A DNA stretch of 26,232 nt from a virus (IMGVR_UViG_3300006793_000238:1-26232); one strand, 5' to 3'; positions 7,095-15,052 are shown, numbered from the stretch's first letter. Numbers and translations: made by a program. Notes: generated by a model not told the origin, from the letters alone.

Positions 7095-8120
7095 TTACCA
7101 ATCTAACCACTCATTGTTTTTCAGGGTCCAGTCTACAGTCTCAATCAATCTGTCTCGGACAGGCTTTGGAGTCCAGCCCATCTCTGCCATCTTAGATCCA
7201 TCCAGTGCATAACGCAAATCATGTCCCGGACGTGAAGAATGAAAGTCTATCATTTCATAGTTCAGTGCTTTACCTTGAATGTCTGCAATCATCTTTGCCA
7301 GTTCAAGGTTATCAAGTTCTTCACCACCAACAATATTAAACTTCTGACACTTGGCTCCACCATAATCAGGAGAGAGTTTACTCATATCATAGTTCAGCAG
7401 GAAGTAGAGAGCATCTGCAACATCACTAGCATGAATGTAATGGCGTGAACCTGCCTTCTCTTTGGTAGGGTCACTGTGCACAGTAATCTTCTCACCATCC
7501 CGTGCACGTTTGATACACATAGGAATATATTTCTCAGGGTGTTGCCGTTCACCAAATACATTCATTGTATGGGTAATAATAGCAGGGAGCTTGTAGGTAT
7601 TCTCATATGCCACTACCAATTCCTCTGCCCCAGCCTTGGATGCACTGTAGGGGTTAGTAGAGTTGTATCGGTCATTCTCTTTATAGTTAACACCTTCAGG
7701 TGCAGGACCAAACACTTCATCTGTAGAGAAGTAAATAAACCGTTCCAGACCTTCTACTTTACGAGCATATTCCAGAATGTTCACAGTACCAATAACATTG
7801 TCCATCACAAATTCCATAGGATATTCAATACTACGGTCCACATGACTACCAGCAGCCAAGTGCGCAATGTAGTCTACATGCCCGATCATATTAATAATCT
7901 GTGGGTTAAGTTCTGCTTTCAGGTCATGAAAGACTGTGCGTACACGGTTCTGTGTAGCCTTTTCATGCCGACGAACTACATCATGCAGTCTGTTGAGATT
8001 ACCACTATAGTCCAGTCTGTCCAGAGTTACAATATTCCAGTCAGTCTTGGCTAGAAGATAATCCACCACGTGGTGTGCAATAAAGCCAGCGCCACCTGTA
8101 ATCAAAATAGTTTTACTCAT
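7095..8120 (-). CDS. rmlB: dTDP-glucose 4,6-dehydratase-like (RmlB-type) SDR
   Basis: A 341-aa extended short-chain dehydrogenase, close to the family's usual length. It has the NAD-binding GGAGFIAHH (9-17), the dehydratase signature STDEVFGP with T133-D134-E135, the catalytic Y158-SAS-K162, and MNVFGERQHPEKYIP. These fit NDP-glucose 4,6-dehydratases that make NDP-4-keto-6-deoxyhexose, the entry to deoxy and amino sugars. No RmlA, C or D is seen in the window, so the host must supply the activated sugar, or the donor differs. It overlaps the GT-B gene upstream by 8 nt. Confidence 0.9.
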   Translation of the reverse strand: MSKTILITGGAGFIAHHVVDYLLAKTDWNIVTLDRLDYSGNLNRLHDVVRRHEKATQNRVRTVFHDLKAELNPQIINMIGHVDYIAHLAAGSHVDRSIEYPMEFVMDNVIGTVNILEYARKVEGLERFIYFSTDEVFGPAPEGVNYKENDRYNSTNPYSASKAGAEELVVAYENTYKLPAIITHTMNVFGERQHPEKYIPMCIKRARDGEKITVHSDPTKEKAGSRHYIHASDVADALYFLLNYDMSKLSPDYGGAKCQKFNIVGGEELDNLELAKMIADIQGKALNYEMIDFHSSRPGHDLRYALDGSKMAEMGWTPKPVRDRLIETVDWTLKNNEWLDW

Positions 8121-9054
8121 TAGATAGTTCCTTTACCACTTCAATCCATTGTTCAGCAATTTTAATGTCAGATAAGTTCTGCTGTATATATTCCTGCCCT
8201 AAACGTATTCTTTCCAGTGTCTGTGCAGGATTATTCAGACACTCAATCATATTGTCTACAAAGTTATCATTTACATAGGCATAGTCAGAAAACTTTAAAT
8301 AGCTGTCCTGACCAGAAGCAAGCACCATAGTACCACAGGCTAAACCATCTACCAGTTTGTTATGGCTTTTACCAATAGTAAAAGGGTGTGTAGGATCAAT
8401 AGGAAGAATTACAAAATCAGATTTAGACGCAATAATCTTTTGAATTCTTTCATTCCACTTTACATTTCTAGACTCACCATTCAAAGACTTCACACCAGTA
8501 GGCATAGTGCCGTTGCGGTTAATCACAGTAAACTTGATAGGGGGTAGTTCATCTTGCCGTGCCTTTAGTGGATCAAAGACAAGCTTCTTCCAGTCAGCGT
8601 ACTGCAAGTTGCCATCATTACCATACCAAGTTACTTTCAAAATATCTTTAGGTTCAAACTTGGGTTCTTCAAACTCATAGAATACAGGGTCATCAACAAT
8701 AAAAACTTTCTTGTTAATTCCTATAGACTTTAGTTCATGTTCAATATGCTCTTTCAACTTATTAGTTGTGGTGGTAATAGCATCACACTTCTTGAGGATT
8801 TGTAATGCCTGTCCTCTACGCCTGTCAGCAAAGTAATTATCACACACATCCCAAATCATCTTCTTACACTTGGGGTTCCAGTGCTGAATACTTGTTTTAG
8901 AAATAACACCAATACTATCAGAGTTGACAGGATTATTAAAGCCACCATCAAATCCAATCTTCTCCATACCATTTGATGGAGTGATAATTCTAATTCTAGA
9001 AGATGCTGATATTTTTCCGTTTAGATCAATCGGATTAAGAAATCTTAGGTTCAT
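8113..9054 (-). CDS. GT-B-like glycosyltransferase
   Basis: A 313-aa protein from the ATG at 9054. It begins MNLRFLNPIDLNGK; a middle strand and helix (MIWDVCDNYF, CDAITTTTNKL) and a C-terminal FTIGKSHNKLVDGLACGTMVLAS match the donor-binding domain of GT-B (GT4-like) enzymes, where K and the small-residue loop hold the nucleotide. A longer frame opens at 9114, but that would overlap the previous gene by 80 nt; the inner ATG overlaps by 20, as elsewhere in this operon. It shares the operon with rmlB and may use its product. Confidence 0.72.
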   Translation of the reverse strand: MNLRFLNPIDLNGKISASSRIRIITPSNGMEKIGFDGGFNNPVNSDSIGVISKTSIQHWNPKCKKMIWDVCDNYFADRRRGQALQILKKCDAITTTTNKLKEHIEHELKSIGINKKVFIVDDPVFYEFEEPKFEPKDILKVTWYGNDGNLQYADWKKLVFDPLKARQDELPPIKFTVINRNGTMPTGVKSLNGESRNVKWNERIQKIIASKSDFVILPIDPTHPFTIGKSHNKLVDGLACGTMVLASGQDSYLKFSDYAYVNDNFVDNMIECLNNPAQTLERIRLGQEYIQQNLSDIKIAEQWIEVVKELSNE

Positions 9055-9625
9055 AGTCAAAATTAATATTTCCCGCAATAGTATAACGTTTATAGTCGGA
9101 CCACTGTACCTCATGCTGCAAGTGACTTGGGAAAATAATGAATTTTCCTTCTGTCAAGTCTTCTGTGTATATCTCTCTTTGGAAATACTTTTGATTATAC
9201 ATTGTGTTATGAAATACAGTAGTATTAGGTTCTTCTAAGTGCAGCAAATATATTAAGCACAAATCTGCTCCCGGATGATCATGTAATTCATGCATTCCCA
9301 TTTTATCATATCTATTATACCAATACTGAATATTTTTCAAGGGATACGAATTAAAATCTAATTCTTTAATAACTTCATTTAAAATAGGAATAACAACTTT
9401 TTCTGTAAATTGTTCATAATCGATTGTACTATTTGGAGAATAATATGAAGTATTAGAATTAAATTCGGCAGCCCATACATCACGATTCTGTTGTGATGCA
9501 ATAGTATTATTATCTTCTATTTCTTGGTCAATAGAAGATACAAAATGTTGCTTCCACTTATCATGTTCAGGAACATCTTTAACAGCAATAAAATGAGTAT
9601 GAAACTCTCTAATATCTAAAGTCAT
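9035..9625 (-). CDS. 2OG-Fe(II) oxygenase-like protein (PF13759-like)
   Basis: A 196-aa protein. IQYWYNRYDKMGMHELHDH (H112, H115, H117) with CLIYLLHL after it, then FIIFPSHLQHEV (H168, H171) and KRYTIAGNINF (R180) match the double-stranded beta-helix of putative 2OG-Fe(II) oxygenases: metal His near the first motif, distal His, and an Arg for 2-oxoglutarate. The substrate is unknown. It sits between the SPASM radical SAM gene and a glycosyltransferase, overlapping both, so hydroxylation of a sugar, lipid or peptide in the same pathway is plausible. Codon use is AT-richer than in rmlB. Confidence 0.75.
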   Translation of the reverse strand: MTLDIREFHTHFIAVKDVPEHDKWKQHFVSSIDQEIEDNNTIASQQNRDVWAAEFNSNTSYYSPNSTIDYEQFTEKVVIPILNEVIKELDFNSYPLKNIQYWYNRYDKMGMHELHDHPGADLCLIYLLHLEEPNTTVFHNTMYNQKYFQREIYTEDLTEGKFIIFPSHLQHEVQWSDYKRYTIAGNINFDYEPKIS

Positions 9626-10559
9626 TTAAGTTAAACCTTGTACCATGCATTTTATATAAGTCTCTAGTGTGATTGGTATACACTAATACTTCTGGATCAT
9701 CAATCAGAAAGTCACAGTCTTTACAGAAATCGGGGTAGTTGCCTGTAAGATGCTGCTGTCTTAACTCTGTATACTTATCACCTGTCCAAATCTCATCAAT
9801 ACTTTGATCTGATACATGACCCAGAATAGCATCATCATCTCTACCAAGTACTTGACAACAGGGAGTTACTGCCCCCCACTTACCCGGCTTTCCCCCAGCC
9901 CGAATAACAAGATCAGGAGAGAAAGGTCTACCGCAGGTCTTCACCTCTCCTGTGCGTTCTTCAGGTGGACGATACACACCCGACCAATTGTGCATCTTCC
10001 AAATCTCTGTCTGGACTCCTGCACTCTCTACAATCTTGCGGTATTGCTCTACTTCATAGTCAACATTATCATTATCCATAATCAGGTGATAGGTTGATAC
10101 GTTACAAAAAGAGCCAGATTGATTTACATACGATTGCATCTCATGAAGATTGTTAATTACAATATCAAAGTAATCTGAATTCATCCATGCCTTGTAGGTC
10201 TCTTTGTTGTAACCAATAATTGAAAACCTATAGAAATCTGTACCAGCATCCACAACTCTCTTCATAAAGTTGCCTTGCATCTTATACCCATTAGAGAACA
10301 TAAATGCTTTGGCGCCATACTTCTTTACAATCTTGACATACTCAGGCAAGTCAGGGTTAAGGGTAGGCTCACCAGAACCTTCAAGGTTGACAACATTCAA
10401 CCCCTTATCAGACAACTCTTCAATGATTGCTTCGAAGTTTTTGAGACTAAGTTTTTTTAGCCAATTCTTCCCCCTGCCACCGGGAGAAGACTGTGGACAC
10501 ATCTGACAACTGTAGTTGCATCCACCATTAATCTCAATTACTGCTCTGTCGATATTCAT
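9609..10559 (-). CDS. radical SAM/SPASM protein
   Basis: A 316-aa enzyme. The radical SAM cluster motif is C14-NYS-C18-QM-C21, followed by the SAM-binding NLEGSGEPTLNP and FMFSNGY. The C-terminal SPASM part has TCGRPF, TPCCQVLG and FCKDCDF, enough cysteines for extra Fe-S clusters, and ILGHVSDQSIDEIW. SPASM proteins modify peptides or sugars or act as anaerobic maturases; many occur in O-antigen and capsule clusters. It opens the glycan island. The substrate is not known. Confidence 0.9.
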   Translation of the reverse strand: MNIDRAVIEINGGCNYSCQMCPQSSPGGRGKNWLKKLSLKNFEAIIEELSDKGLNVVNLEGSGEPTLNPDLPEYVKIVKKYGAKAFMFSNGYKMQGNFMKRVVDAGTDFYRFSIIGYNKETYKAWMNSDYFDIVINNLHEMQSYVNQSGSFCNVSTYHLIMDNDNVDYEVEQYRKIVESAGVQTEIWKMHNWSGVYRPPEERTGEVKTCGRPFSPDLVIRAGGKPGKWGAVTPCCQVLGRDDDAILGHVSDQSIDEIWTGDKYTELRQQHLTGNYPDFCKDCDFLIDDPEVLVYTNHTRDLYKMHGTRFNLNDFRY

Positions 10560-10746
10560 TGATAACCTTTTGGCATACTTCTAATGCTTCATCAAAACCT
10601 TTACGGAATCTATTAGCAGTATGACCTTTCTCTAAAAACCACTGCATATTATCTATAGTACCTTGATATTTGTCTTCTGGTAAAACGAACCCGGAGACAA
10701 GTTGATCGTATTGACTCCGGGCATTTAGGTAGTTCATAAAATTCAT
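10534..10746 (-). CDS. small conserved phage protein, unknown
   Basis: A 70-aa mostly helical protein (MNYLNARSQYDQL, GTIDNMQWFLEKG, FDEALEVCQKVINEY). It overlaps the SPASM gene by 26 nt and follows the 48-aa gene closely, so it is part of the operon. Translation could also start at the second Met (residue 4). No recognised domain. Confidence 0.6.
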   Translation of the reverse strand: MNFMNYLNARSQYDQLVSGFVLPEDKYQGTIDNMQWFLEKGHTANRFRKGFDEALEVCQKVINEYRQSSN

Positions 10747-10751
10747 ATTGA

Positions 10752-10898
10752 TTACATCATTTTTAGATCATCGATGAAAGAAATTTCAGAGTCAATAAGA
10801 CCCTGAATAAACTCCCGTGCTTCTTCAATTGTGGTTTCGTAGCCAGCAGCAGAATCTACATACTCTTTCATAAAGTTATTCTGCTCAACATCCAACAT
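10752..10898 (-). CDS. 48-aa acidic helical protein, unknown
   Basis: A short frame, ATG at 10898 to TAA at 10752. The protein starts MLDVEQNNFMKEYV and is acidic and helical throughout (ETTIEEAREFIQG, IDDLKMM end). It overlaps the end of the ClpP-like gene by 14 nt and leaves 5 nt before the next start, the usual spacing in this operon. The function is unknown. Confidence 0.6.
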   Translation of the reverse strand: MLDVEQNNFMKEYVDSAAGYETTIEEAREFIQGLIDSEISFIDDLKMM

Positions 10899-11508
10899 CT
10901 TCTGGTTTTCCGTCATCATCATCAAGTTCTAGCTCCAGTTGTTCAACTTCTTTTTTCATAGCTTTCAACCGAGCGATAACTTCATCACCATCCAACCAAA
11001 GGTCTTTGCCTTCAAGAATATCAGTGATTTCATCTTCACTCAGAAAATCACTATATACTTTTTTCATCATCTTGTCAACAAGTTTTTTCTCAAAAGATAC
11101 CTGCGCAAACATTTCTGCACCTTTACCAACTGCAATACCAGAATAGTTATGGAACATAAATGCTGCATGTTCAGAGACTTCAAAAGTCTGTGCTTGCAAG
11201 AATACCATAGTCGCAGCAGACATACATGCACCTTCTACAGATGCAGTAATGATACCTTCTGACTCTTGGATGCAACGCATCATCTGAATAGCAGTAAACA
11301 AGTCACCACCATAAGAGTTGATATGAAGATTGATAATGTCTGTCTTACCAGCATTACGAATAAGTTCAAACCAATCTGTGTATTGGTCAGCAGGACCAAT
11401 CTCACCAGTCAGGTATAAATCATGCCTTGTTACAACTTGCTTGTTAGGAAAAATAGTTTTGTTTTTCTGACCCATGCCAAGCAAGTCATCTAGTGCCATC
11501 GGTTCCAT
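10885..11508 (-). CDS. clpP: ClpP-like serine protease
   Basis: A 207-aa protein from the ATG at 11508, close to the usual ClpP size. INSYGGDLFTAIQMM gives the oxyanion-side glycine pair, EGACMSAATM carries the catalytic Ser97, and FMFHNYSG carries His120. The third residue (Asp) is not certain; DLWLDGDEVIARL lies at the right place. The C-terminus adds a charged tail (VEQLELELDDDD). I chose 11508 because AAGGA precedes it and the previous stop is one base away; a longer frame upstream would run inside the neighbour. Phage ClpP homologs may act in capsid maturation or host protein turnover. Confidence 0.88.
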   Translation of the reverse strand: MEPMALDDLLGMGQKNKTIFPNKQVVTRHDLYLTGEIGPADQYTDWFELIRNAGKTDIINLHINSYGGDLFTAIQMMRCIQESEGIITASVEGACMSAATMVFLQAQTFEVSEHAAFMFHNYSGIAVGKGAEMFAQVSFEKKLVDKMMKKVYSDFLSEDEITDILEGKDLWLDGDEVIARLKAMKKEVEQLELELDDDDGKPEDVGC

Positions 11509-11509
11509 A

Positions 11510-11845
11510 TTATTCAACTTCCTTATAACCAAGATCAGCACGACGTTTTGACTCTGCTGTATCTGTTTTGTTGCGTGAAGACATGTGTTTGCGATTACAG
11601 TCTTTACAGACATGGTAATATGCATAGTAAGAGTTACCCTTGGCAGTCTTCTCTACCAATTGAATAACACTATCAAATTTATCTATACACTGATTAAGGC
11701 TACAATATTCTTCAGCAAACATTGGATTATAGAACCGAATATCACCTTTGACTGGTGTAAGTTTTTGTGGTGTCAGTTCTTTACCTGTCTTGGTTTCACC
11801 CATTAAGGGTGGATTGTTCTGCTTCATATTGTTTGATCGTTTCAT
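11510..11845 (-). CDS. small Cys-containing phage protein, unknown
   Basis: A protein of about 111 aa if it starts at the ATG at 11845, which has a GGAG seven bases upstream; a GTG at 11869 would add eight residues. It has EEYCSLNQC and later HVCKDCNRKH, so four cysteines plus histidines that could bind zinc. The C-terminus is basic (SKRRADLGYKEVE). It overlaps the exonuclease upstream and sits one base before clpP. Annotated as hypothetical in similar phages, as far as I know. Confidence 0.6.
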   Translation of the reverse strand: MKRSNNMKQNNPPLMGETKTGKELTPQKLTPVKGDIRFYNPMFAEEYCSLNQCIDKFDSVIQLVEKTAKGNSYYAYYHVCKDCNRKHMSSRNKTDTAESKRRADLGYKEVE

Positions 11846-12485
11846 GGAGCTTCTCCGTCCAATCGTCACGTTGTTCTACAAATACTAAAGGATGGTCATC
11901 ATCAACAGACATGATAGTAACCAGTTGTGTGATAGGCATCTTAGTGCGTTCTTCCCACATGATAGCATATGCTGCTTCTTGCATAAAGTAGTTATAGCAC
12001 CGGCTACGGGTCTTACGCTTCTTAGATGTTTTGAAATCAATAATAGACAACTGACCATCAAACTCTGCTACACAGTCAACACGACCTGCTACACCCAAAT
12101 GGTTTGAGTAGAGAGGTTGCTCTTGTGCATATACCTTACCAACTCGTTTGTCAATAATATCTTTGATCTGCTGAAAGTTTTCTATGATGTGAGGAAAGTA
12201 ACCAGCATCATAATCAAGTTTATTATCAATATAGTCTTCAACAATCTGGTGAACAGCAGAACCACGGGTAGTAGCCATACGTGATACACGATTTGCCTCT
12301 TCATCACCTACACGTTTTCGCCATGCAGCAATAGCAGCACGGGAAAGAATAGACAGGACTGTAGTGATAGAAGGATACTTTTTGTTATCCTCAGTTACAT
12401 ACTTACGACCTTCATCAGTATCTTCTGAAAGAAGGTCATCATAATCAAAGTGAACTTTTACGTGTTCGAACATTCGTCGTGTCAT
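11796..12485 (-). CDS. PD-(D/E)XK exonuclease (RecB/Cas4-like)
   Basis: A 229-aa nuclease of the size seen in marine T4-like phages. Motifs in order: PSITTVL (38-44), RGSAVH (H79), AQEQPLYS (E122), GRVDCVAEFDG (D137), SIIDFKTSKK (D150, K152) and Q169-x3-Y173. This is the PD-(D/E)XK core of RecB/Cas4/MGME1-like exonucleases, which degrade or process DNA ends with Mg2+. There are no Fe-S cysteines of the Cas4 type. It is the first gene behind the promoter at 12513-12541 and so leads the long unit that continues through clpP and the glycan island. Confidence 0.88.
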   Translation of the reverse strand: MTRRMFEHVKVHFDYDDLLSEDTDEGRKYVTEDNKKYPSITTVLSILSRAAIAAWRKRVGDEEANRVSRMATTRGSAVHQIVEDYIDNKLDYDAGYFPHIIENFQQIKDIIDKRVGKVYAQEQPLYSNHLGVAGRVDCVAEFDGQLSIIDFKTSKKRKTRSRCYNYFMQEAAYAIMWEERTKMPITQLVTIMSVDDDHPLVFVEQRDDWTEKLHETIKQYEAEQSTLNG

Positions 12486-12512
12486 TATATTACTTTCAAT
12501 AGTTTCATTATC

Positions 12513-12541
12513 AATATAGCAGAAAAAAGGGGGTCTGTCAA
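12513..12541 (-). promoter_or_regulatory. sigma70-like promoter P5 with -35 in a terminator loop
   Basis: TTGACA (12541-12536), exactly 17 bp, then TATATT (12518-12513) on the minus strand. The -35 hexamer lies at the loop of the terminator hairpin at 12528-12547. It is the only clear promoter for the 11-kb unit from 12485 to 1076. Confidence 0.8.
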
Positions 12542-12547
12542 CCCCCT
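12528..12547 (-). terminator. intrinsic terminator after the cupin gene
   Basis: A 7-bp stem AGGGGGT / ACCCCCT with a 6-nt loop TGACAG, followed by a T run on the minus strand. It ends the unit that includes the bilin genes and phoH. The loop holds most of the next -35 box. Confidence 0.8.
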
Positions 12548-12551
12548 AATT

Positions 12552-12896
12552 TTATTGTGAGTAGCCTACAGTTTCTCGTACAATATCGTTATGGTTAAAT
12601 TCCGCCCAATACACCTCAAAGGCAACAGCATCTTCAAGGCATTCAAACTGGTGATAAACACCGGGTTTAACCTTAGTCCATTCTCCTGCACAGAGAATAG
12701 TTTCATCTACTAGGTCATAGTCATTCTGCCATACACGAATAAGCAATTGACCAGACTCTACATAGAATCCATTCCACTTAAATTCATGTTTGTGCTTAGA
12801 ACATACTCCACCTTTTTTGGTGAAAATACGATGAAACTCAAGTGCACCGTTGGCTTCAATCAGTTCCGTAGAACCCCATACTTTACCTGCAATCAT
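12552..12896 (-). CDS. cupin-fold protein
   Basis: A 114-aa single-domain cupin. GGVCSKHKHEFKWNGFYVESGQL matches cupin motif 1 (H35, H37 as metal ligands, a Gly at 49), and PGVYHQFECLED provides the second-motif His. Small cupins of this type in phages resemble the sugar-isomerase or mannose-6-P isomerase C-terminal domain, but the reaction cannot be told. It is the last gene of the unit before the strong terminator. Confidence 0.75.
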   Translation of the reverse strand: MIAGKVWGSTELIEANGALEFHRIFTKKGGVCSKHKHEFKWNGFYVESGQLLIRVWQNDYDLVDETILCAGEWTKVKPGVYHQFECLEDAVAFEVYWAEFNHNDIVRETVGYSQ

Positions 12897-12902
12897 AATT
12901 CA

Positions 12903-13820
12903 TCATCCTATACTAAAATATTGTTTATCTTGCCATTTATCTATACCAAAGAAAAACCATAAAGATGCTTGTGTCAATCCAACCCAACTCAAAATCCCAT
13001 CATGGTCAATATTAATTCTCAAAGGTTTTTTACCTAAATTAAAACTACATTCTAATACATTTTTTCTATAAAAATGCAGTTCATATTCATGGTCAAAAAT
13101 ATAATTCCAAAAACTTTCTAGATGATCATCTTTACTAATTTCATCATACCAATTATTAACTATAGTGGGCTGAACTATCTTTGGAGTGGATTGTTTAATT
13201 TCATAACCCTTCATATCGAAATAATCTCTACTAAACTCTGGTGTTATATCAAAAACTTCTTGTAAGTTATTTTCTCCTTCACCTAAAATACTTTCAATAT
13301 CTTCTAAAGAAGTATTGTCATAATTATAAAAATATGCGGGATATTTAAGTTCTTTATTAAATGGGACCAAATCTCCTACAGCCATCAAAAAAATTATTCT
13401 ACTAAATCCAACAGAACACAATACTCTTAGATTATTATCAATATATTTTGTTCTGAATATTAATGGATTCAATATAACCCCATCACGATACAACATATAT
13501 GGCATTACCATTTTATGCACAACATTATTTGGTTTAGGTTGGTGCTGGTCAAATATGTTCAATCTTCCTTTGGGGGGCAATGCTAATGAGTGCATACCCC
13601 AATTAATTTTTTTAATACCATAAACCTTAAATACTATCAAATCATGATCAGCAAGTCTTTTAACAATACCACCAGTTTTATTTTTATTGTTTACATAAAA
13701 ATTTAACTTATCTATAGTTTTATTAATTTCTGTACAGACATCTGTATCAGCACCCCAAGAATACTTGTTTCTTCTCTTATCAATTTTTTTTTGCAGGAGT
13801 TTCTGTTTTTTTAAGGACAT
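12903..13820 (-). CDS. orphan protein of 305 aa, unknown
   Basis: I do not recognise this protein. It starts with a basic helix (LKKQKLLQKKIDKRRNK), then mixed alpha/beta sequence rich in Asn, Lys, Ile and aromatic residues, with GMHSLALPPKG, VGFSRIIFLMAVG and a Trp-rich end (ILSWVGLTQASLWFFFG). The gene is visibly more A+T-rich than phoH, guaC or rmlB. It abuts the 32-aa membrane gene (TAA directly followed by ATG), so it is co-transcribed. The composition suggests a recent arrival. Confidence 0.7.
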   Translation of the reverse strand: MSLKKQKLLQKKIDKRRNKYSWGADTDVCTEINKTIDKLNFYVNNKNKTGGIVKRLADHDLIVFKVYGIKKINWGMHSLALPPKGRLNIFDQHQPKPNNVVHKMVMPYMLYRDGVILNPLIFRTKYIDNNLRVLCSVGFSRIIFLMAVGDLVPFNKELKYPAYFYNYDNTSLEDIESILGEGENNLQEVFDITPEFSRDYFDMKGYEIKQSTPKIVQPTIVNNWYDEISKDDHLESFWNYIFDHEYELHFYRKNVLECSFNLGKKPLRINIDHDGILSWVGLTQASLWFFFGIDKWQDKQYFSIG

Positions 13821-13919
13821 TTATTTTCTATCTGTCAACATCTTCATCAGAACACTAAAACCTAAACCGAGCAGACACACTACTACGAATGTGCCGATAC
13901 CTGCTAATACAAGGATCAT
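13821..13919 (-). CDS. 32-aa single-span membrane peptide
   Basis: ATG at 13919 to TAA at 13821. The peptide starts MILVLAGIGTFVVVC and has one hydrophobic span of about 22 residues with a short basic tail (LTDRK). The start overlaps the stop of the previous gene as ATGA and the stop touches the next start, which supports that it is translated. The function is unknown; tiny phage membrane peptides may affect lysis or exclusion. Confidence 0.65.
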   Translation of the reverse strand: MILVLAGIGTFVVVCLLGLGFSVLMKMLTDRK

Positions 13920-14125
13920 CTAACTGCCCATCCTAGTTCTTCTTCAACTTCATCTTGCAGAACAGGATCGTAGTCATCATATTCAATCTTTTTATATTTG
14001 CGAAGATACTTATCATCTTCTTCAAGAGAATTGCGTTTGCTACCTTTTGGTAACTCACCAATAGTCATCTTTTTATGCCGACCGTTTTTCTTATTACGGG
14101 GGTCAAAACGAGAAAACTTAGCCAT
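13916..14125 (-). CDS. small charged phage protein, unknown
   Basis: A 69-aa protein, basic in the first half (FDPRNKKNGRHKKM) and acidic at the end (DYDPVLQDEVEEELGW). It lies 16 nt after phoH with a GGAGAT-type ribosome binding site. No domain is recognised. Its place next to phoH is shared with many hypotheticals of T4-like marine phages. Confidence 0.6.
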   Translation of the reverse strand: MAKFSRFDPRNKKNGRHKKMTIGELPKGSKRNSLEEDDKYLRKYKKIEYDDYDPVLQDEVEEELGWAVR

Positions 14126-14141
14126 TATCTTTCATATCTCC

Positions 14142-14825
14142 TTATTTAATGCCTAACATTTCTTTTGTCATAATGTAGTCTCTCACAAAGTCGGAACGAA
14201 CAATGTCTTCCCAACCAAACTCTACAACAGTAAAGTGCTTCAGTTTCTCTATAATGTTTAAGAACATCAGCACACCATTCTTATCTTTCTCTTTGTCAAA
14301 GTCGGACTGATAATAGTCACCACAAATCAAAAGTCTACAGTCACGACCAATACGAGTAATAACAGAATCTAATTCATGAAAGTTTAGGTTCTGCATTTCA
14401 TCAATGATAACAACTGTGTTATTCCATGTAGTGCCACGCAGATGTGATGTTGATTCAAAAGCAACAGTTCCTGCTTGAATTAGTTTGTTCCAACTGTCAT
14501 TCTGCCCAAACAGTTCTGCACAAATACCACGATAGGGTTTTGTGTATGGGTCTTCTTTTTCTTCTTTGGTTCCGGGAAGGAAACCTGTGTCACGGGTGGG
14601 TACAACAGACCTAACCAATACGATTTGATCATAGGGGGTTTCCTTGTCTAGTACATCTTCTAGTGCTAGAGATAGTGCTACAAAGGTCTTACCTGTTCCT
14701 GCTGAACCTGACAAGACCACATGGTCACCCTTCTCATAGGCATCAAATACTTTTTCTTGATTTTTTGTGATTGGATTAATCTCAGGCAAGTCTTCTAGAC
14801 GAAAACGTAACTTGGTATTAGACAT
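14142..14825 (-). CDS. phoH: PhoH-like ATPase
   Basis: A 227-aa P-loop protein. Walker A is GSAGTGKT (40-47), Walker B VVIIDEMQN (D142, E143), with LVRSVVPTRDTGFLPG and LLICGDYYQSDF further on, all diagnostic of the PhoH family and its phage form. PhoH-like proteins bind ATP and have been linked to RNA metabolism; they are so common in marine phages that they serve as a marker gene. The length fits the short phage type. It overlaps the FmdB-like gene upstream by 8 nt. There is no Pho-box evidence here. Confidence 0.95.
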   Translation of the reverse strand: MSNTKLRFRLEDLPEINPITKNQEKVFDAYEKGDHVVLSGSAGTGKTFVALSLALEDVLDKETPYDQIVLVRSVVPTRDTGFLPGTKEEKEDPYTKPYRGICAELFGQNDSWNKLIQAGTVAFESTSHLRGTTWNNTVVIIDEMQNLNFHELDSVITRIGRDCRLLICGDYYQSDFDKEKDKNGVLMFLNIIEKLKHFTVVEFGWEDIVRSDFVRDYIMTKEMLGIK

Positions 14826-15051
14826 TGATTTTTGCGTCTTTCCCTGAAGCTTTCTTGACTTTCTTCAGCACGTCTTGCCAACCTTCACCTGCCATACGGT
14901 GTGTTGACATTCTACCAGATACAGTTGCTGGCATTTTAAATACCTGACTGTATTCTGGATTGCCCTGCAAAAATTCTTTGAACTGTGCATAGGACATGGT
15001 TACTTCAGTATATTCTTCTGTGTCATTATTACGAATAGTATAGACTGGCAT
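14818..15051 (-). CDS. FmdB-like small phage protein lacking zinc cysteines
   Basis: A 77-aa protein with the MPVYTIRNNDTEEYTEV start, YAQFKEFLQGNPEYSQVF and SGRMSTHR...GWQDVLKKVKKASG, as in proteins called FmdB-like or regulatory in marine T4-like phages. The CxxC pairs of true FmdB zinc ribbons are missing, so zinc binding is unlikely. It overlaps phoH by 8 nt, a pairing often seen. The role is unknown. Confidence 0.75.
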   Translation of the reverse strand: MPVYTIRNNDTEEYTEVTMSYAQFKEFLQGNPEYSQVFKMPATVSGRMSTHRMAGEGWQDVLKKVKKASGKDAKINV

Positions 15052-15052
15052 A

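Noticed and set aside
6836-7195. A 119-codon plus-strand frame
   Set aside because: It is opposite the methyltransferase and rmlB genes and looks like the usual shadow of a real gene.
7476-8054. A 192-codon open frame on the plus strand
   Set aside because: It lies entirely opposite the well-supported rmlB gene, has no ribosome binding site and encodes a sequence with no domain.
11052-11077. TTGACA with TATAGT at 17 bp inside the ClpP-like gene
   Set aside because: The frame is coding there, the -10 is imperfect, and no gene starts close by; chance is likely.
14818-15051. True FmdB zinc-ribbon regulator
   Set aside because: The CxxC pairs are absent, so only the phage FmdB-like label is kept.
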